Assembly (NCBI GenBank): GCA_006503475.1
Contig: RSEH01000218.1
Span: 19,222 to 83,221 of the forward strand
DNA: 64,000 bases
Origin: Stentor roeselii
Lineage: Eukaryota; Ciliophora; Heterotrichea; Heterotrichida; Stentoridae
Direction: 5' to 3'
How positions within the stretch are numbered: the stretch's first letter is position 1; each line of letters opens with the position of its first letter. The notes under the pieces were generated by a model, which had not been told where the DNA came from, made no database searches, and worked only from the letters and a program-made list of their open reading frames with translations. Positions 40,420 to 49,834 of this stretch are shown one piece after another. Position numbers and translations under genes: made by a program.

Positions 40420-41301
40420 TTAATTAAGAAATTCGATTATAACTCTTTTTATTAGACCAAGGCTTAGATGGCCTAAAGGGTGACAGAAAGCTTTTTTCTT
40501 TAACTCGCTCCAGACCCAAATCGCAGTTTTTCTGTTTTTCCAGTATTTTTCTGAAACAATTTTCCATTTTTCATTGATCCTATCATAAACATGCATGAAT
40601 CCAAGTGTATCAACCGCAGTAACCCGTTCATCTGACAATTTCAAAGAACTAACATTAAAAATCGCAGGTTTAATCATTTGCTTCAAATATCTAACTGCTG
40701 AATTTTCAATTTCAATCTTAAGAAAATTCGAACTCGCCCATCCCATGGCGAGTTTTCCGCCAAATACAAAGATTTCATTATCGCTTTTAAATGACAAGGC
40801 GCCGCCGATGAATTCGATTCTTTCATTGAGGGGCAGATTGAAAGTCTTGTCAATTTTTGTCTGATGACAGAAAATCTGAGTCGCTTCGAGTTTTCCTTCA
40901 GGGTTGGCCAAAATGAACAAATTTTCATTGTGGCAGGTTTTTGTGATGATTTTCATGTTGGTGATAAAAAGACTTGTTTTTCGGACCATTTTCGTTTTAA
41001 TGTCGAACTTTAATGAGGCACTAGACAAGAGGTAGACTTGGTTTGAACATGGAATCATACCGGAGAAGTCTTTTATTGGAAGATCGTATCGATGAAGGCG
41101 GCCGTTGATTAGCTTTAGTACGTGGATTCTTGTGTAGAGAAGGAAAAATACTCTTTTGTTTGAGTAGCAGATGTCGATTATCTCTGATGGAGAGATAAGT
41201 ATTGAAAACTCAGCAACTTTTAAACCTGTTAAAAAGTGCTTTGCGGTCAATTTGCAGGAGTTGCTGTCGAAACCCCAGACTATTGAGTCGGAGTCAATCA
41301 T
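40420..41301 (-). CDS. kelch-like beta-propeller protein
   Basis: A 293-residue, beta-rich protein with repeated strand patterns about 45-50 residues apart and one recognisable kelch element (FIGGALSFKSDNEIFVFGGKLA near residue 165) followed by an aromatic pair further on. It is short for a full six-bladed propeller and could be a partial or strongly diverged one. No membrane segment. Its stop codon abuts that of the convergent DENN gene with no base between them. Confidence 0.65.
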   Translation of the reverse strand: MIDSDSIVWGFDSNSCKLTAKHFLTGLKVAEFSILISPSEIIDICYSNKRVFFLLYTRIHVLKLINGRLHRYDLPIKDFSGMIPCSNQVYLLSSASLKFDIKTKMVRKTSLFITNMKIITKTCHNENLFILANPEGKLEATQIFCHQTKIDKTFNLPLNERIEFIGGALSFKSDNEIFVFGGKLAMGWASSNFLKIEIENSAVRYLKQMIKPAIFNVSSLKLSDERVTAVDTLGFMHVYDRINEKWKIVSEKYWKNRKTAIWVWSELKKKAFCHPLGHLSLGLIKRVIIEFLN

Positions 41302-42163
41302 TATTATGAGAAGATACCATATTTTTATTGTTTAAATCTTTTTTGTTCGAGTTCCCGCTCTTTGTATTATGTCTCGAAAAAATGTGTTAGGTTTCTTTGA
41401 GGATTATGAATATGAGGTTTCTACCCAGTCTGAAGAGTATTTAAGCAGGCTGTGACTATGAACACGGCAAGTATCAAACTCAGATTAATCATCTTCATGT
41501 TCAATAGAAAGCTTTATAATTAAAGAGATTAATCAAATTTCAATTATTAAGTTGATTTTAATTGAATAAGTAAAGTAGTTAAATAGGATAAACTTAGAAT
41601 ATTGTGAACAAAATATGATCAAGCACAGAGAATTGAATCCCAAGCCAAAAATCATCAAATCCTATATGAAATGTATCATATATTTTATCTTATAATCAAA
41701 TTCCTGTAGAATAAATATTTTTAGATTTTTCTTAACTTTTAACACTGAAATTTAAAGGTGCCTTTAATATTATCAGATATTTATTATAATCTCAGTTTTT
41801 AAAAGATATCAATGTATTACTTGAAAAATATATGTAAACACTAAAAATTGAGAACCGTATAAATAGTAAAAACTTCCGAATAATGATATGAGGAGTAGTT
41901 ATATTAGAAAAATTGAAACATGATTCCAGCTTCTATAATAAAATTTGTAATAATATTATAACTATCCTTACCAATAATATTGAATGAATGATTATCACTA
42001 AATTAATAGCTAAAGAACATAAAATAACTAATAATCAAACAAAATCAAAGCACCTAAATTTATAATAAATTATCTTTACCCGATTAGTAAAAAACCTTTA
42101 AATCCTATTAAACTGAAATCAATCCAATACCCCAAGTTTTCTGGCCATTCCCAATATATTAAA
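41302..42163. other. intergenic, mostly empty
   Basis: 862 bp of AT-rich DNA between divergent genes. A 28-codon plus-strand frame starts at ATG 41369 and looks gene-like in composition but is too short to claim. The last ~100 bp before 42164 are A/C-rich, like other leaders here. Confidence 0.55.
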
Positions 42164-45100
42164 ATGAGCGGATTTCAAGAATCTCGAATGTTAAGCCTCG
42201 AAGACAGTCTTCACAGGTCTCTTCTAACCAAAAAAACAATGACCCTATCAGAGCCCCAAGCAAGTCTCTACGCCGAAGAAGTTCTAGACCTTCAGATAAA
42301 GACTTTAATCGGAGACCTTGAAGGTCACTCAGGTCCAGTCACTTCTCTTTCAATGACCCCTGACGGAAGCAGCCTAATCAGTGGCTCATCAGATAAAACA
42401 ATAATAATTTGGAGCACTCTTCACAAGAAGCCAGTTTCAGTCCTTTCAAGTCACCAAGACGAAATAAGCGACCTTTGCCTTACCTCAGACTGTTCTCTTC
42501 TCCTTAGCGGTTCAAAAGACAAGACCGGGAAACTTTGGAATTTCCAGTCAAAAGCTCTGCTTTTGACACTTTCAGCTCATGAAGCCGCAGTCACAAGTGT
42601 TGCTTTTTCTGAGAAATCTCAAAAAATTCTGACATGTGCTGAAGACGGTTGGGTGAATGTCTGGAATTACTCTGGAAGTCTTTTAGGACAACTGTCTTGC
42701 AGGCAAGAACCTTGTAAGACTTGTGTTTGTTTTAAAGAATTGGCTGTTGTTTCTTGTCAGACGGGGAATTTTTTTATATGGAATCTTGTCAATTTTCACG
42801 TTGTTGAAGAAAATCGCATGCAAGGCGAGGTGAGTTCACTTGCTGCCAGTTATGACCAAAAAATGTTGGCTTTTGCCTCAAGTGCTGGGAAAGTCAAGAT
42901 ATTTAAAGGCCAGACTTTGAAGATTTTCTCAGAATTCACTGACAGAAAGGGGTTGATCTGTGTAAGGTTTTCAGGAGACTCAAGATTTTTACTTACTTGC
43001 TCAGATGATTATTATATCTATGTTTGGGATATTTTGAAAAGACAAAGAGAGGTCAGTTTAAGGTTCTTCCCCAAAAAACCTCAAGTTTTTTGTGTTGACT
43101 TTGGGTTTAAACTTGTCGTTGCAGGGTTCAATGACAAGTCACTTCGTATCTGGGAAACTTGTGAAAGAAAAGATGTGAAAAGCTTTCAGATGCATGATGA
43201 TGAAGTCAAAAGTATTGCTTTGTCTGGGGATGAAAGGTTTTTAGCCACGTGCTCTTTTGATCGGACTGTGAAAATCACTAGTTTTCATGATTTTCAAGAG
43301 GAAGTCGTGATTAGACAGGAGGACTTTTCGAATTCGGAATGCCTTGCACCGTTTAAAAGATTTTTTTTGAGTGGGCATCGGGATGGGTCGGTTCTTGTTT
43401 GGGATCTGATGACGCAGAGAAAAATTAAAGAGTTTAAATCGCACTCTGGGGCTGTTGATGTTTTGAAGGTTTCGGAAGAACTTCAATTCGCGGCTTCTTG
43501 GGCAAGAGATAAAAGTATTGTTGTGTTTGACTTAGAAGAGATGAATGAGAGTTTTAGGATGAATACCTATGATCATGAAGTTAATGCACTTGTTTTTGTA
43601 TACCAGATTAGAAGGCTCTTCAGTGCAGGAAAAGATGGTTTAATCAAAGTTTGGGATTTGGATTCCAAGATTGAAATTTCTCAAATCATTACTCATCAAG
43701 GCCCAGTTTCAGATTTATTTGCTGAGCAGAAAGCAAATTTTATTGCAAGTTCTGGAAGTGATGGGACTATTAAATTCTGGAATACATCAACTCTAGATAA
43801 AGAGTTTTCAATTAATGTTGATTTGCCAATTACTTGCATTACCCATGGCATAATAAGAAATGATTTGTTTGTTGCCCTTGATGATGGCTTGATTGTCTGT
43901 TATAGCTTGGAAACTAAAAATAAAAAATTTACTCTTACAGGCCACAAAGGTTTGATAAACTCAATGGCACTGACCAAAACCGAAGACAAACTGCTAAGCT
44001 GCGGTACTGAAAACTCAATATTCATCTGGAACCTGACTTCAAACCAATTCGAATGTTTTTTACCCGGCCATTCACAGTCCATCAACGACCTAATCCTGAT
44101 AAAAAGCTTTATAATAACCTGTTCCGCGGATTCTTCAATAATTCTCTGGAACTTGATAGAAAAGTCCCAAAAATCTCGTCTTCAATTCAAGTTAGGAAAA
44201 TCCCTCTGCATATCTTTTGCCTCAAACAACAAGTTCTTGACCTTTGGAACAGACCTTCCCGAGTTAAACATTTACGACTTAACAACGAAAAACCTTCTTC
44301 AAGTCGCAGGACATTCAGGAGCGATCCATTCAGTGGGGGTATCTCCAGACAACGAAAAAATAGTCTCAGGTTCAGCAGACACGACGATAAAAGTCTGGTC
44401 AGTGAATGGTCCACTAAAAGACTTCGAACTTTCCGGCCATTCCTCAACAGTGACTTCAGTTTCCTTTACAAATAAGCCAAGCACTTTAGTTTCATCGTCT
44501 CTGGACAAGCAGATAAAAGTTTGGAACACAAAAACAAGACGCCAGGTCTTTTCCTTTAGTAACTCTTTTCCTATAACCTGCATGACAGTCGGGAATTTGA
44601 AGCACTGTCTCTACGCGGGTTCAGAAGAAAAGACAATAAAAGTGCTGGGTCTAAAAGAAAGAAAGGTTTTGTACTGCACTCCTTTATCAGACAGTCAAAT
44701 ATCATCGATAGCGATAAACAGTCAAGAAACTTTTTTGGCCTATGCAGGTCTGAGCATTATTTACCTGTTCGACACTGGCTCAAGAGAAGTCCTGTTCAAA
44801 CTCACAGGCCATGCTCGGAACTTTATCAATAGTCTGGTCTTCACGGTGAACAACAGGATCGTCAGTAGTTCCGCGGACTACTCAGTCAAGGTCTGGAATT
44901 GTCTTCAGGTCTCTGAGCTTCGGAAAGTGAGACTTGAGGATGACTTGACTATCACCATGACTCTCACCAATGACAAGGAAAAGTTGATTTGCGGACTTGA
45001 TACTGGAGAAGTGAAAATCTGGAATATTAAGGACAAGTCGCTTTTTTGGGCTTGTCAGTCTCATCTAGAGGCTGTTTTAACTGTTAAAGTACTCACGGGT

Positions 45101-48100
45101 GATGACTTGTTTCTCACGGGGTCGAAAGATAACACTGTTAAACTGTGGAGTGTTAAGGATAAAAGACTTTTAAATACTTTTCTAGGACATTCAGATTGGG
45201 TCAAGGACCTGGCCTTGCAAGGCTCTAGGTTTTTTTCTGCCTCTTTTGATGGAAAAATTATTTCTTGGAGTGTTTTGGATTTTGATCAAGAAGGCGAAAT
45301 GACTGGACATTCAGCCCCTGTTGAATGTCTTCATTTTTTTGAAAAGTTTTTGGTCAGTGGCTCGCAGGATAAAAGTATTGCTTTTTGGAAAGATGGTGAA
45401 AAAAAGTTTGAACTACTTGGCCATTGTGAAGCAGTTGTTGCATTGAACCATGTTAATAAGGTTCTTATCAGTGGTGGAAATGACTGCTCAATCAAGTTTT
45501 GGGATCCGTTTCAGAAGGTTTTGATTTCTAGTTTAGACAATCTTTCAGGTAAAATTTCAAGCATTCTGGTTCTAAATGATAACTATTTTGCATGCGGTTT
45601 TTCCGACTCTTCCTTAAAACTTCTAACATCAACAGACCAATCCTCAAATCTAACTTCACACAATGAAAAAATCACCTCCCTGGTAAAATTATCAGAAACC
45701 CTAATAATCAGCAGTTCAGAAGACCGAACAATTCGCACATGGAACACAAAATCGCAAACCGAGTCATCATTATTCAAAGGAAAATCCGAGAGCATCTCAT
45801 GTCTAACAGTATCTCGTGACTATTTATTCGCAGGGACATCGACAGGAGGAGTGTTTTGCCTGAGCCTAGAAGAAAACCGCGAAGAAGCCTATTTATGGGC
45901 GCATTCTTCAATAGTGAGAGCACTGGCTTATCTCGACGACGAAGACCTGCTGATGAGCTGTTCAAATGACTTTACTTTGAAATTCTGGGACATGAGGACG
46001 AAAAAACTGTTATCAGTGAAAAAAGACCACAGCCACCGAGTGCGTCATTTAGAAATCACTTCAAATAAGCAGTTTCTTGTGAGTTGTTCCAGTGACAACT
46101 CAATAATCATCTGGAACCTTCAAGAAAAAAGCTTGAAATCAAAACTTCTCGGACACAAAGGTTTCGTGAATCATTTAAAAATCAGTCAAGACGGCTCTTT
46201 CCTTGTTTCTTGCTCTGCTGACCTGTCGATAAAGTACTGGAAACTTGAAACAGGTCAAGAAATCGGCTCGATCAACAACGCGCACTCTGACAGCATCTTG
46301 GCTATTGTCCTGCTTGAAGACAAGTGGCAAGTAGCGACCAGTTCTCGAGACAAGTCGATTAAACTCTGGGATATCGACCGAAAAAGACTAGTTTGCACTT
46401 TTTTAGGGCATAAAGGAGCTGTTGAAAAACTCATTTCAAGCCAAAATCGAAGATTTCTCATCAGCGGGGCAGAAGATCGCACTGTGAAGCTTTGGAATAT
46501 TCAAGAAAAGAGACTAGAGTTTACTTTGCCTCCTCATTCTGGAAGTATCACTGGTCTCTGCCTGAGTTTCGATAAAAAGTCATTATTTGTAAGTTCGGAA
46601 GCTGGAGAACTGAAAGAATGGCGGATTAGTTCTATTGAAACTAGTGAAGAAAGGGTTGTTGACGTACTTGAGTCTGACTTTCAAGTCTCCTGCGATGCTT
46701 CGAAGACGAGTCACATGTCGAAAAAAGAAGCATCTTTAAATGAAAACCTTTCATTTTTCGACAATTCTCCAAGTCACTGCCTGGACGTCTTCATTAACGA
46801 CCCTTCCCGATTTTACAACATCTGCTTTGCAGTGAAAACTGGAAGCGTTGTTAAAGGATTGACTGGTCTTTCTCACGTTAAAATCTCCAACTGTGCCTTC
46901 GGCCTGGCTCATATCCTGGCCTTCACCGGGAAAGAAGAAATGCTTTCCCAGCTGCTTTCCAATGATTCTCTTATCTTCGCAGATGGTTTCGGAAGATCTC
47001 CATTTTACTACGCTTTTAAAAGCAACCACAACCGCTGTGCAGAGATTTTACTTGACTTTTTAATCAATTTGTACGAAAAAGACCTGGCGGATGATCTTTT
47101 CACTGCAACTTATGCACTTAGAAATGATTTTTCAATGATTCTCAGCAGATCAGTTCTGAGGATCGGCAAGTTTCTGAAGGTTTCAATGGTTGCTAGCAGG
47201 TCAGCTTTTGTTTCAGTTGAAACTCGAGTCCCAACAGCGATTTTTTCATCTTTACCAGTTCCGGCAGGAGAGGATCTCGGCACATTTTTAGAAACAACTG
47301 AAAAATTCCAGATATTTTTCCTTTCTTTTCCTTTTGAACTGCCGGTGAAGCCTGGGTCGCAAGCGAGTCTTGAGCTTTTGCAGGCGATAAGCCAGTGCCA
47401 GGATCAGGAGATTTTATCAGCGGTGCCTATTCAAGAGTTTGTGAATTTTCAACTGGGAGCAGTGGTGGGATGGGTGCGGCTTTACTCTTTTCTTTACTTC
47501 TGCAATTTGGTCCTGCTCATTGTTCTCTGCTCTGAACCGGGTTTAGTTGTTTTGACGTGTTTTCTCGTCGTTAATTCTTTCTTGGTGGTCTTTGAACTGT
47601 TGCAGGTGGCGACTTCTCGAAGAGAGTATTTTAAAGAGTTTTGGAATTTGGTTGATTTGATGAGAATCGCTTTGATTGCAGTTTGGGTTTTTTTTATTGA
47701 CTCAAAAGTAGACTATTTGGAAGAAATCGTTGTTTTTTTGAATTTTGTTCGAGGTTTGACTGCTTTCAGGATATTTGACGGGACACGGTATTACATCAGG
47801 TTGATTCTCAAGTCGTTGAATGATGTGAAGTACTTTTTGATCTTGTTTTTTTACTCGAACCTCATGATGGGGTCGCTTTATTCAGTGCGAAGCGAGAACC
47901 AAGTGAACTTCAAAACGCTTTGGTTCGACATGTACAGCTTTAACTTCGGGTACTACGACGCTCAAAGGGTTTCCACAGCAGCAGACTTCGCTATTTTCAT
48001 GTTTGCCTCTGTTCTTAATATCATCGTCATGCTCAATCTGCTCATTTCAATACTCGGGGACTCACATGATCAGTTCCAACTGGAAAGAACTGCGATTAAC

Positions 48101-48628
48101 TTCCAGGAAAAGACTGAAATGTGCCTTGAAGTTCAGAAACTCATGTTTTGGAATCGGAAGCTTAAGGACCTCGCTTTTATGCATCTCGCTCGCAAGGTCG
48201 GACAGGATCAAAATGATGGCTCTTGGGAAGGAAGGGTTCTTTATATTGAGAAACAGATTCAATCTGTTAATTTAAATGTCAAGACTTCTAATCAGGCGCT
48301 TTTGAATGAAATTGCTTTGAAAATTGACTCTAGTGTTGCGGAACTAAAAAATCATTTTGAAAGTGATAAGGTTCTTGGCAGAAATGAACCTGCTTTGGAT
48401 GAGTCTGAAAGGTATCATGATGTTCATGGCGTTTTTGATTATCGGATTAAAAGAGTTGAAAATATTCATGAGGCTCTTTTCGCAAAGATTAGTGAGATTA
48501 AAAATTCTGATCATGAGGATAGGATTTGCGGCCTTGAAATGAAATTTGATGAAAGGTATGATTCTATTGTTGGTAGAATTGAAAAACTGGAAAATGGTAT
48601 TGCAAAGATTCTTGAAAAATTTAAGTAG
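42164..48628 (+). CDS. giant WD40-repeat / TRP-like ion channel fusion
   Basis: A 2154-residue single-exon protein. Residues about 50-1490 contain 35 consecutive WD40 units by my count, each ~41 residues with GH...SGS.D..IK.W-type ends; 35 would make exactly five seven-bladed propellers. An ankyrin-like helical pair follows near 1570-1640 (GLAHILAFTGKEEMLSQLL, then a second unit). Six hydrophobic segments at about 1770-1975 form an ion-transport domain of TRP type, with YLEEIVVFLNFVRGLTAFRIF before the pore region and LNIIVMLNLLISILGDS as the last helix, where TRP channels have their S6. A coiled coil closes the protein (about 2030-2154). It is predicted to be a cation channel with a very large cytosolic sensor; selectivity and ligand are unknown. 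Confidence 0.93.
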   Translation: MSGFQESRMLSLEDSLHRSLLTKKTMTLSEPQASLYAEEVLDLQIKTLIGDLEGHSGPVTSLSMTPDGSSLISGSSDKTIIIWSTLHKKPVSVLSSHQDEISDLCLTSDCSLLLSGSKDKTGKLWNFQSKALLLTLSAHEAAVTSVAFSEKSQKILTCAEDGWVNVWNYSGSLLGQLSCRQEPCKTCVCFKELAVVSCQTGNFFIWNLVNFHVVEENRMQGEVSSLAASYDQKMLAFASSAGKVKIFKGQTLKIFSEFTDRKGLICVRFSGDSRFLLTCSDDYYIYVWDILKRQREVSLRFFPKKPQVFCVDFGFKLVVAGFNDKSLRIWETCERKDVKSFQMHDDEVKSIALSGDERFLATCSFDRTVKITSFHDFQEEVVIRQEDFSNSECLAPFKRFFLSGHRDGSVLVWDLMTQRKIKEFKSHSGAVDVLKVSEELQFAASWARDKSIVVFDLEEMNESFRMNTYDHEVNALVFVYQIRRLFSAGKDGLIKVWDLDSKIEISQIITHQGPVSDLFAEQKANFIASSGSDGTIKFWNTSTLDKEFSINVDLPITCITHGIIRNDLFVALDDGLIVCYSLETKNKKFTLTGHKGLINSMALTKTEDKLLSCGTENSIFIWNLTSNQFECFLPGHSQSINDLILIKSFIITCSADSSIILWNLIEKSQKSRLQFKLGKSLCISFASNNKFLTFGTDLPELNIYDLTTKNLLQVAGHSGAIHSVGVSPDNEKIVSGSADTTIKVWSVNGPLKDFELSGHSSTVTSVSFTNKPSTLVSSSLDKQIKVWNTKTRRQVFSFSNSFPITCMTVGNLKHCLYAGSEEKTIKVLGLKERKVLYCTPLSDSQISSIAINSQETFLAYAGLSIIYLFDTGSREVLFKLTGHARNFINSLVFTVNNRIVSSSADYSVKVWNCLQVSELRKVRLEDDLTITMTLTNDKEKLICGLDTGEVKIWNIKDKSLFWACQSHLEAVLTVKVLTGDDLFLTGSKDNTVKLWSVKDKRLLNTFLGHSDWVKDLALQGSRFFSASFDGKIISWSVLDFDQEGEMTGHSAPVECLHFFEKFLVSGSQDKSIAFWKDGEKKFELLGHCEAVVALNHVNKVLISGGNDCSIKFWDPFQKVLISSLDNLSGKISSILVLNDNYFACGFSDSSLKLLTSTDQSSNLTSHNEKITSLVKLSETLIISSSEDRTIRTWNTKSQTESSLFKGKSESISCLTVSRDYLFAGTSTGGVFCLSLEENREEAYLWAHSSIVRALAYLDDEDLLMSCSNDFTLKFWDMRTKKLLSVKKDHSHRVRHLEITSNKQFLVSCSSDNSIIIWNLQEKSLKSKLLGHKGFVNHLKISQDGSFLVSCSADLSIKYWKLETGQEIGSINNAHSDSILAIVLLEDKWQVATSSRDKSIKLWDIDRKRLVCTFLGHKGAVEKLISSQNRRFLISGAEDRTVKLWNIQEKRLEFTLPPHSGSITGLCLSFDKKSLFVSSEAGELKEWRISSIETSEERVVDVLESDFQVSCDASKTSHMSKKEASLNENLSFFDNSPSHCLDVFINDPSRFYNICFAVKTGSVVKGLTGLSHVKISNCAFGLAHILAFTGKEEMLSQLLSNDSLIFADGFGRSPFYYAFKSNHNRCAEILLDFLINLYEKDLADDLFTATYALRNDFSMILSRSVLRIGKFLKVSMVASRSAFVSVETRVPTAIFSSLPVPAGEDLGTFLETTEKFQIFFLSFPFELPVKPGSQASLELLQAISQCQDQEILSAVPIQEFVNFQLGAVVGWVRLYSFLYFCNLVLLIVLCSEPGLVVLTCFLVVNSFLVVFELLQVATSRREYFKEFWNLVDLMRIALIAVWVFFIDSKVDYLEEIVVFLNFVRGLTAFRIFDGTRYYIRLILKSLNDVKYFLILFFYSNLMMGSLYSVRSENQVNFKTLWFDMYSFNFGYYDAQRVSTAADFAIFMFASVLNIIVMLNLLISILGDSHDQFQLERTAINFQEKTEMCLEVQKLMFWNRKLKDLAFMHLARKVGQDQNDGSWEGRVLYIEKQIQSVNLNVKTSNQALLNEIALKIDSSVAELKNHFESDKVLGRNEPALDESERYHDVHGVFDYRIKRVENIHEALFAKISEIKNSDHEDRICGLEMKFDERYDSIVGRIEKLENGIAKILEKFK

Positions 48629-48819
48629 ATAGAAGATTTAAGTAGATGATAGAATGATAGGAAAATTCTACAGTTTAGATAAATTTTTTTAGATTTTTTT
48701 TTATTAATATTTCAGGAATCATCAATCTTGAATGATTACTAAGCCAAAGCCTCACCTGACTGCTTTTCATTTGTAAAACACCTTATAAGTCAATAACTAA
48801 CCTAAATTAATCTAACTAA

Positions 48820-49244
48820 CTAATAACCCCAATCTCGATAAAAACATTCAGGATATCGATCCTTCCACATTCTTGATTCTCTAGTCATATGCTGAGCGCT
48901 AAATTCTTTTTGTCCTGAATTCACATTCAAAACATCCACTAAATTTTTTCCACATTTTTCTTCATAAATCCTACGAGCTTCTTTTATAGTACTTGCTGTT
49001 ATTATTTCTACCAGCTTCAGACAATTTTACGATCTTCATTTCATTTACTCACTAGATATCAGATACAATCTTGTTAAAGTATACCTGAATGAATTTTACA
49101 AACAAAGAGATAATTGCAATCATTTGTTACTTTCACAGTTACTAGCTCAGCTTGAATTGACTGATTGTATCCAAATCGATTCATAAGTAATGCGGCTTGT
49201 TGTTCTCTGCTCATATGTGGTACTTCTTGAGGCTTGAGCGACAT
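48820..49244 (-). CDS. candidate small gene, ~115 aa, split by a run of mini-introns
   Basis: An ATG at 49244 opens 56 codons. A second, out-of-register frame of about 59 codons ends TAG at 48820-48822 and looks coding (ends CFYRDWGY). They join only if five successive GT...AG units (15,15,15,16,16 nt) are removed, leaving four 3-nt pieces between them; each unit is needed, because each holds a stop in the frame created by the one before. The result is 348 nt, 115 aa. I know no family. A degenerate gene, or a longer intron across part of the run, is possible. Confidence 0.45.
48960..49099 (-). other. array of eight 15-16 nt intron-like units
   Basis: Minus-strand order from 49099: GTAAAATTCATTCAG, GTATACTTTAACAAG, GTATCTGATATCTAG, GTAAATGAAATGAAG, GTAAAATTGTCTGAAG, GTAGAAATAATAACAG, GTACTATAAAAGAAG, GTAGGATTTATGAAG. 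After the first two, which touch, each neighbour is separated by exactly 3 nt. All six 15-nt units have A at position 10, like the secure introns. Confidence 0.55.
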
Positions 49245-49834
49245 TTTATAGGTTTAATATTTCTCTTAATTTCTACAATTTGTATGTTTAAGATAATTAT
49301 TTATATATTCAGAGCTCAGGCAATGTCGATTATTTAGAATTATTTTAATATAGTTAAAATACACTAAAAACTTCAATCATAATCTTAGTCTTAATATTCT
49401 GCATAATATTCATATAGTTTAATAATAGATAAAGTATTGAAATTTATCCTAATCCCTTAGTAAAATTAACTAAACTTTAATATTAGAATTAATTTTAAGT
49501 TCTGTACTATACTCCTCTTGAAATCTAGTGATTTTTAATAGAAATCTTTAAACTCATCTTGAATTGTTCTAATATTTAAATTTGTCTCAATTTCTTCTTC
49601 TAATCCTTCAACTAATGAATACTGTTATCAACTTCTTTCAATTTTGTCTATATTTCTGATTAAATAAAATAATCGTAAAGCCCTGATGATAACTTGATTT
49701 TTTTGTAAAATTAGTCTAGAAATACATGGGTTGCATATTAAATTAAAAATTTCAGATGTTCCTTAATACCATATAATCTATTGATTGAAAAATTAAAAAT
49801 ATCTTTAATTCTAAATCTTTTTATTTCAACTAAG
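49245..49834. other. AT-rich intergenic
   Basis: 590 bp without a recognisable gene or repeat. Confidence 0.6.

Noticed and set aside
41369-41455. 28-codon frame with gene-like composition
   Set aside because: Too short, ends in TGA, and no 15-16 nt intron extends it.
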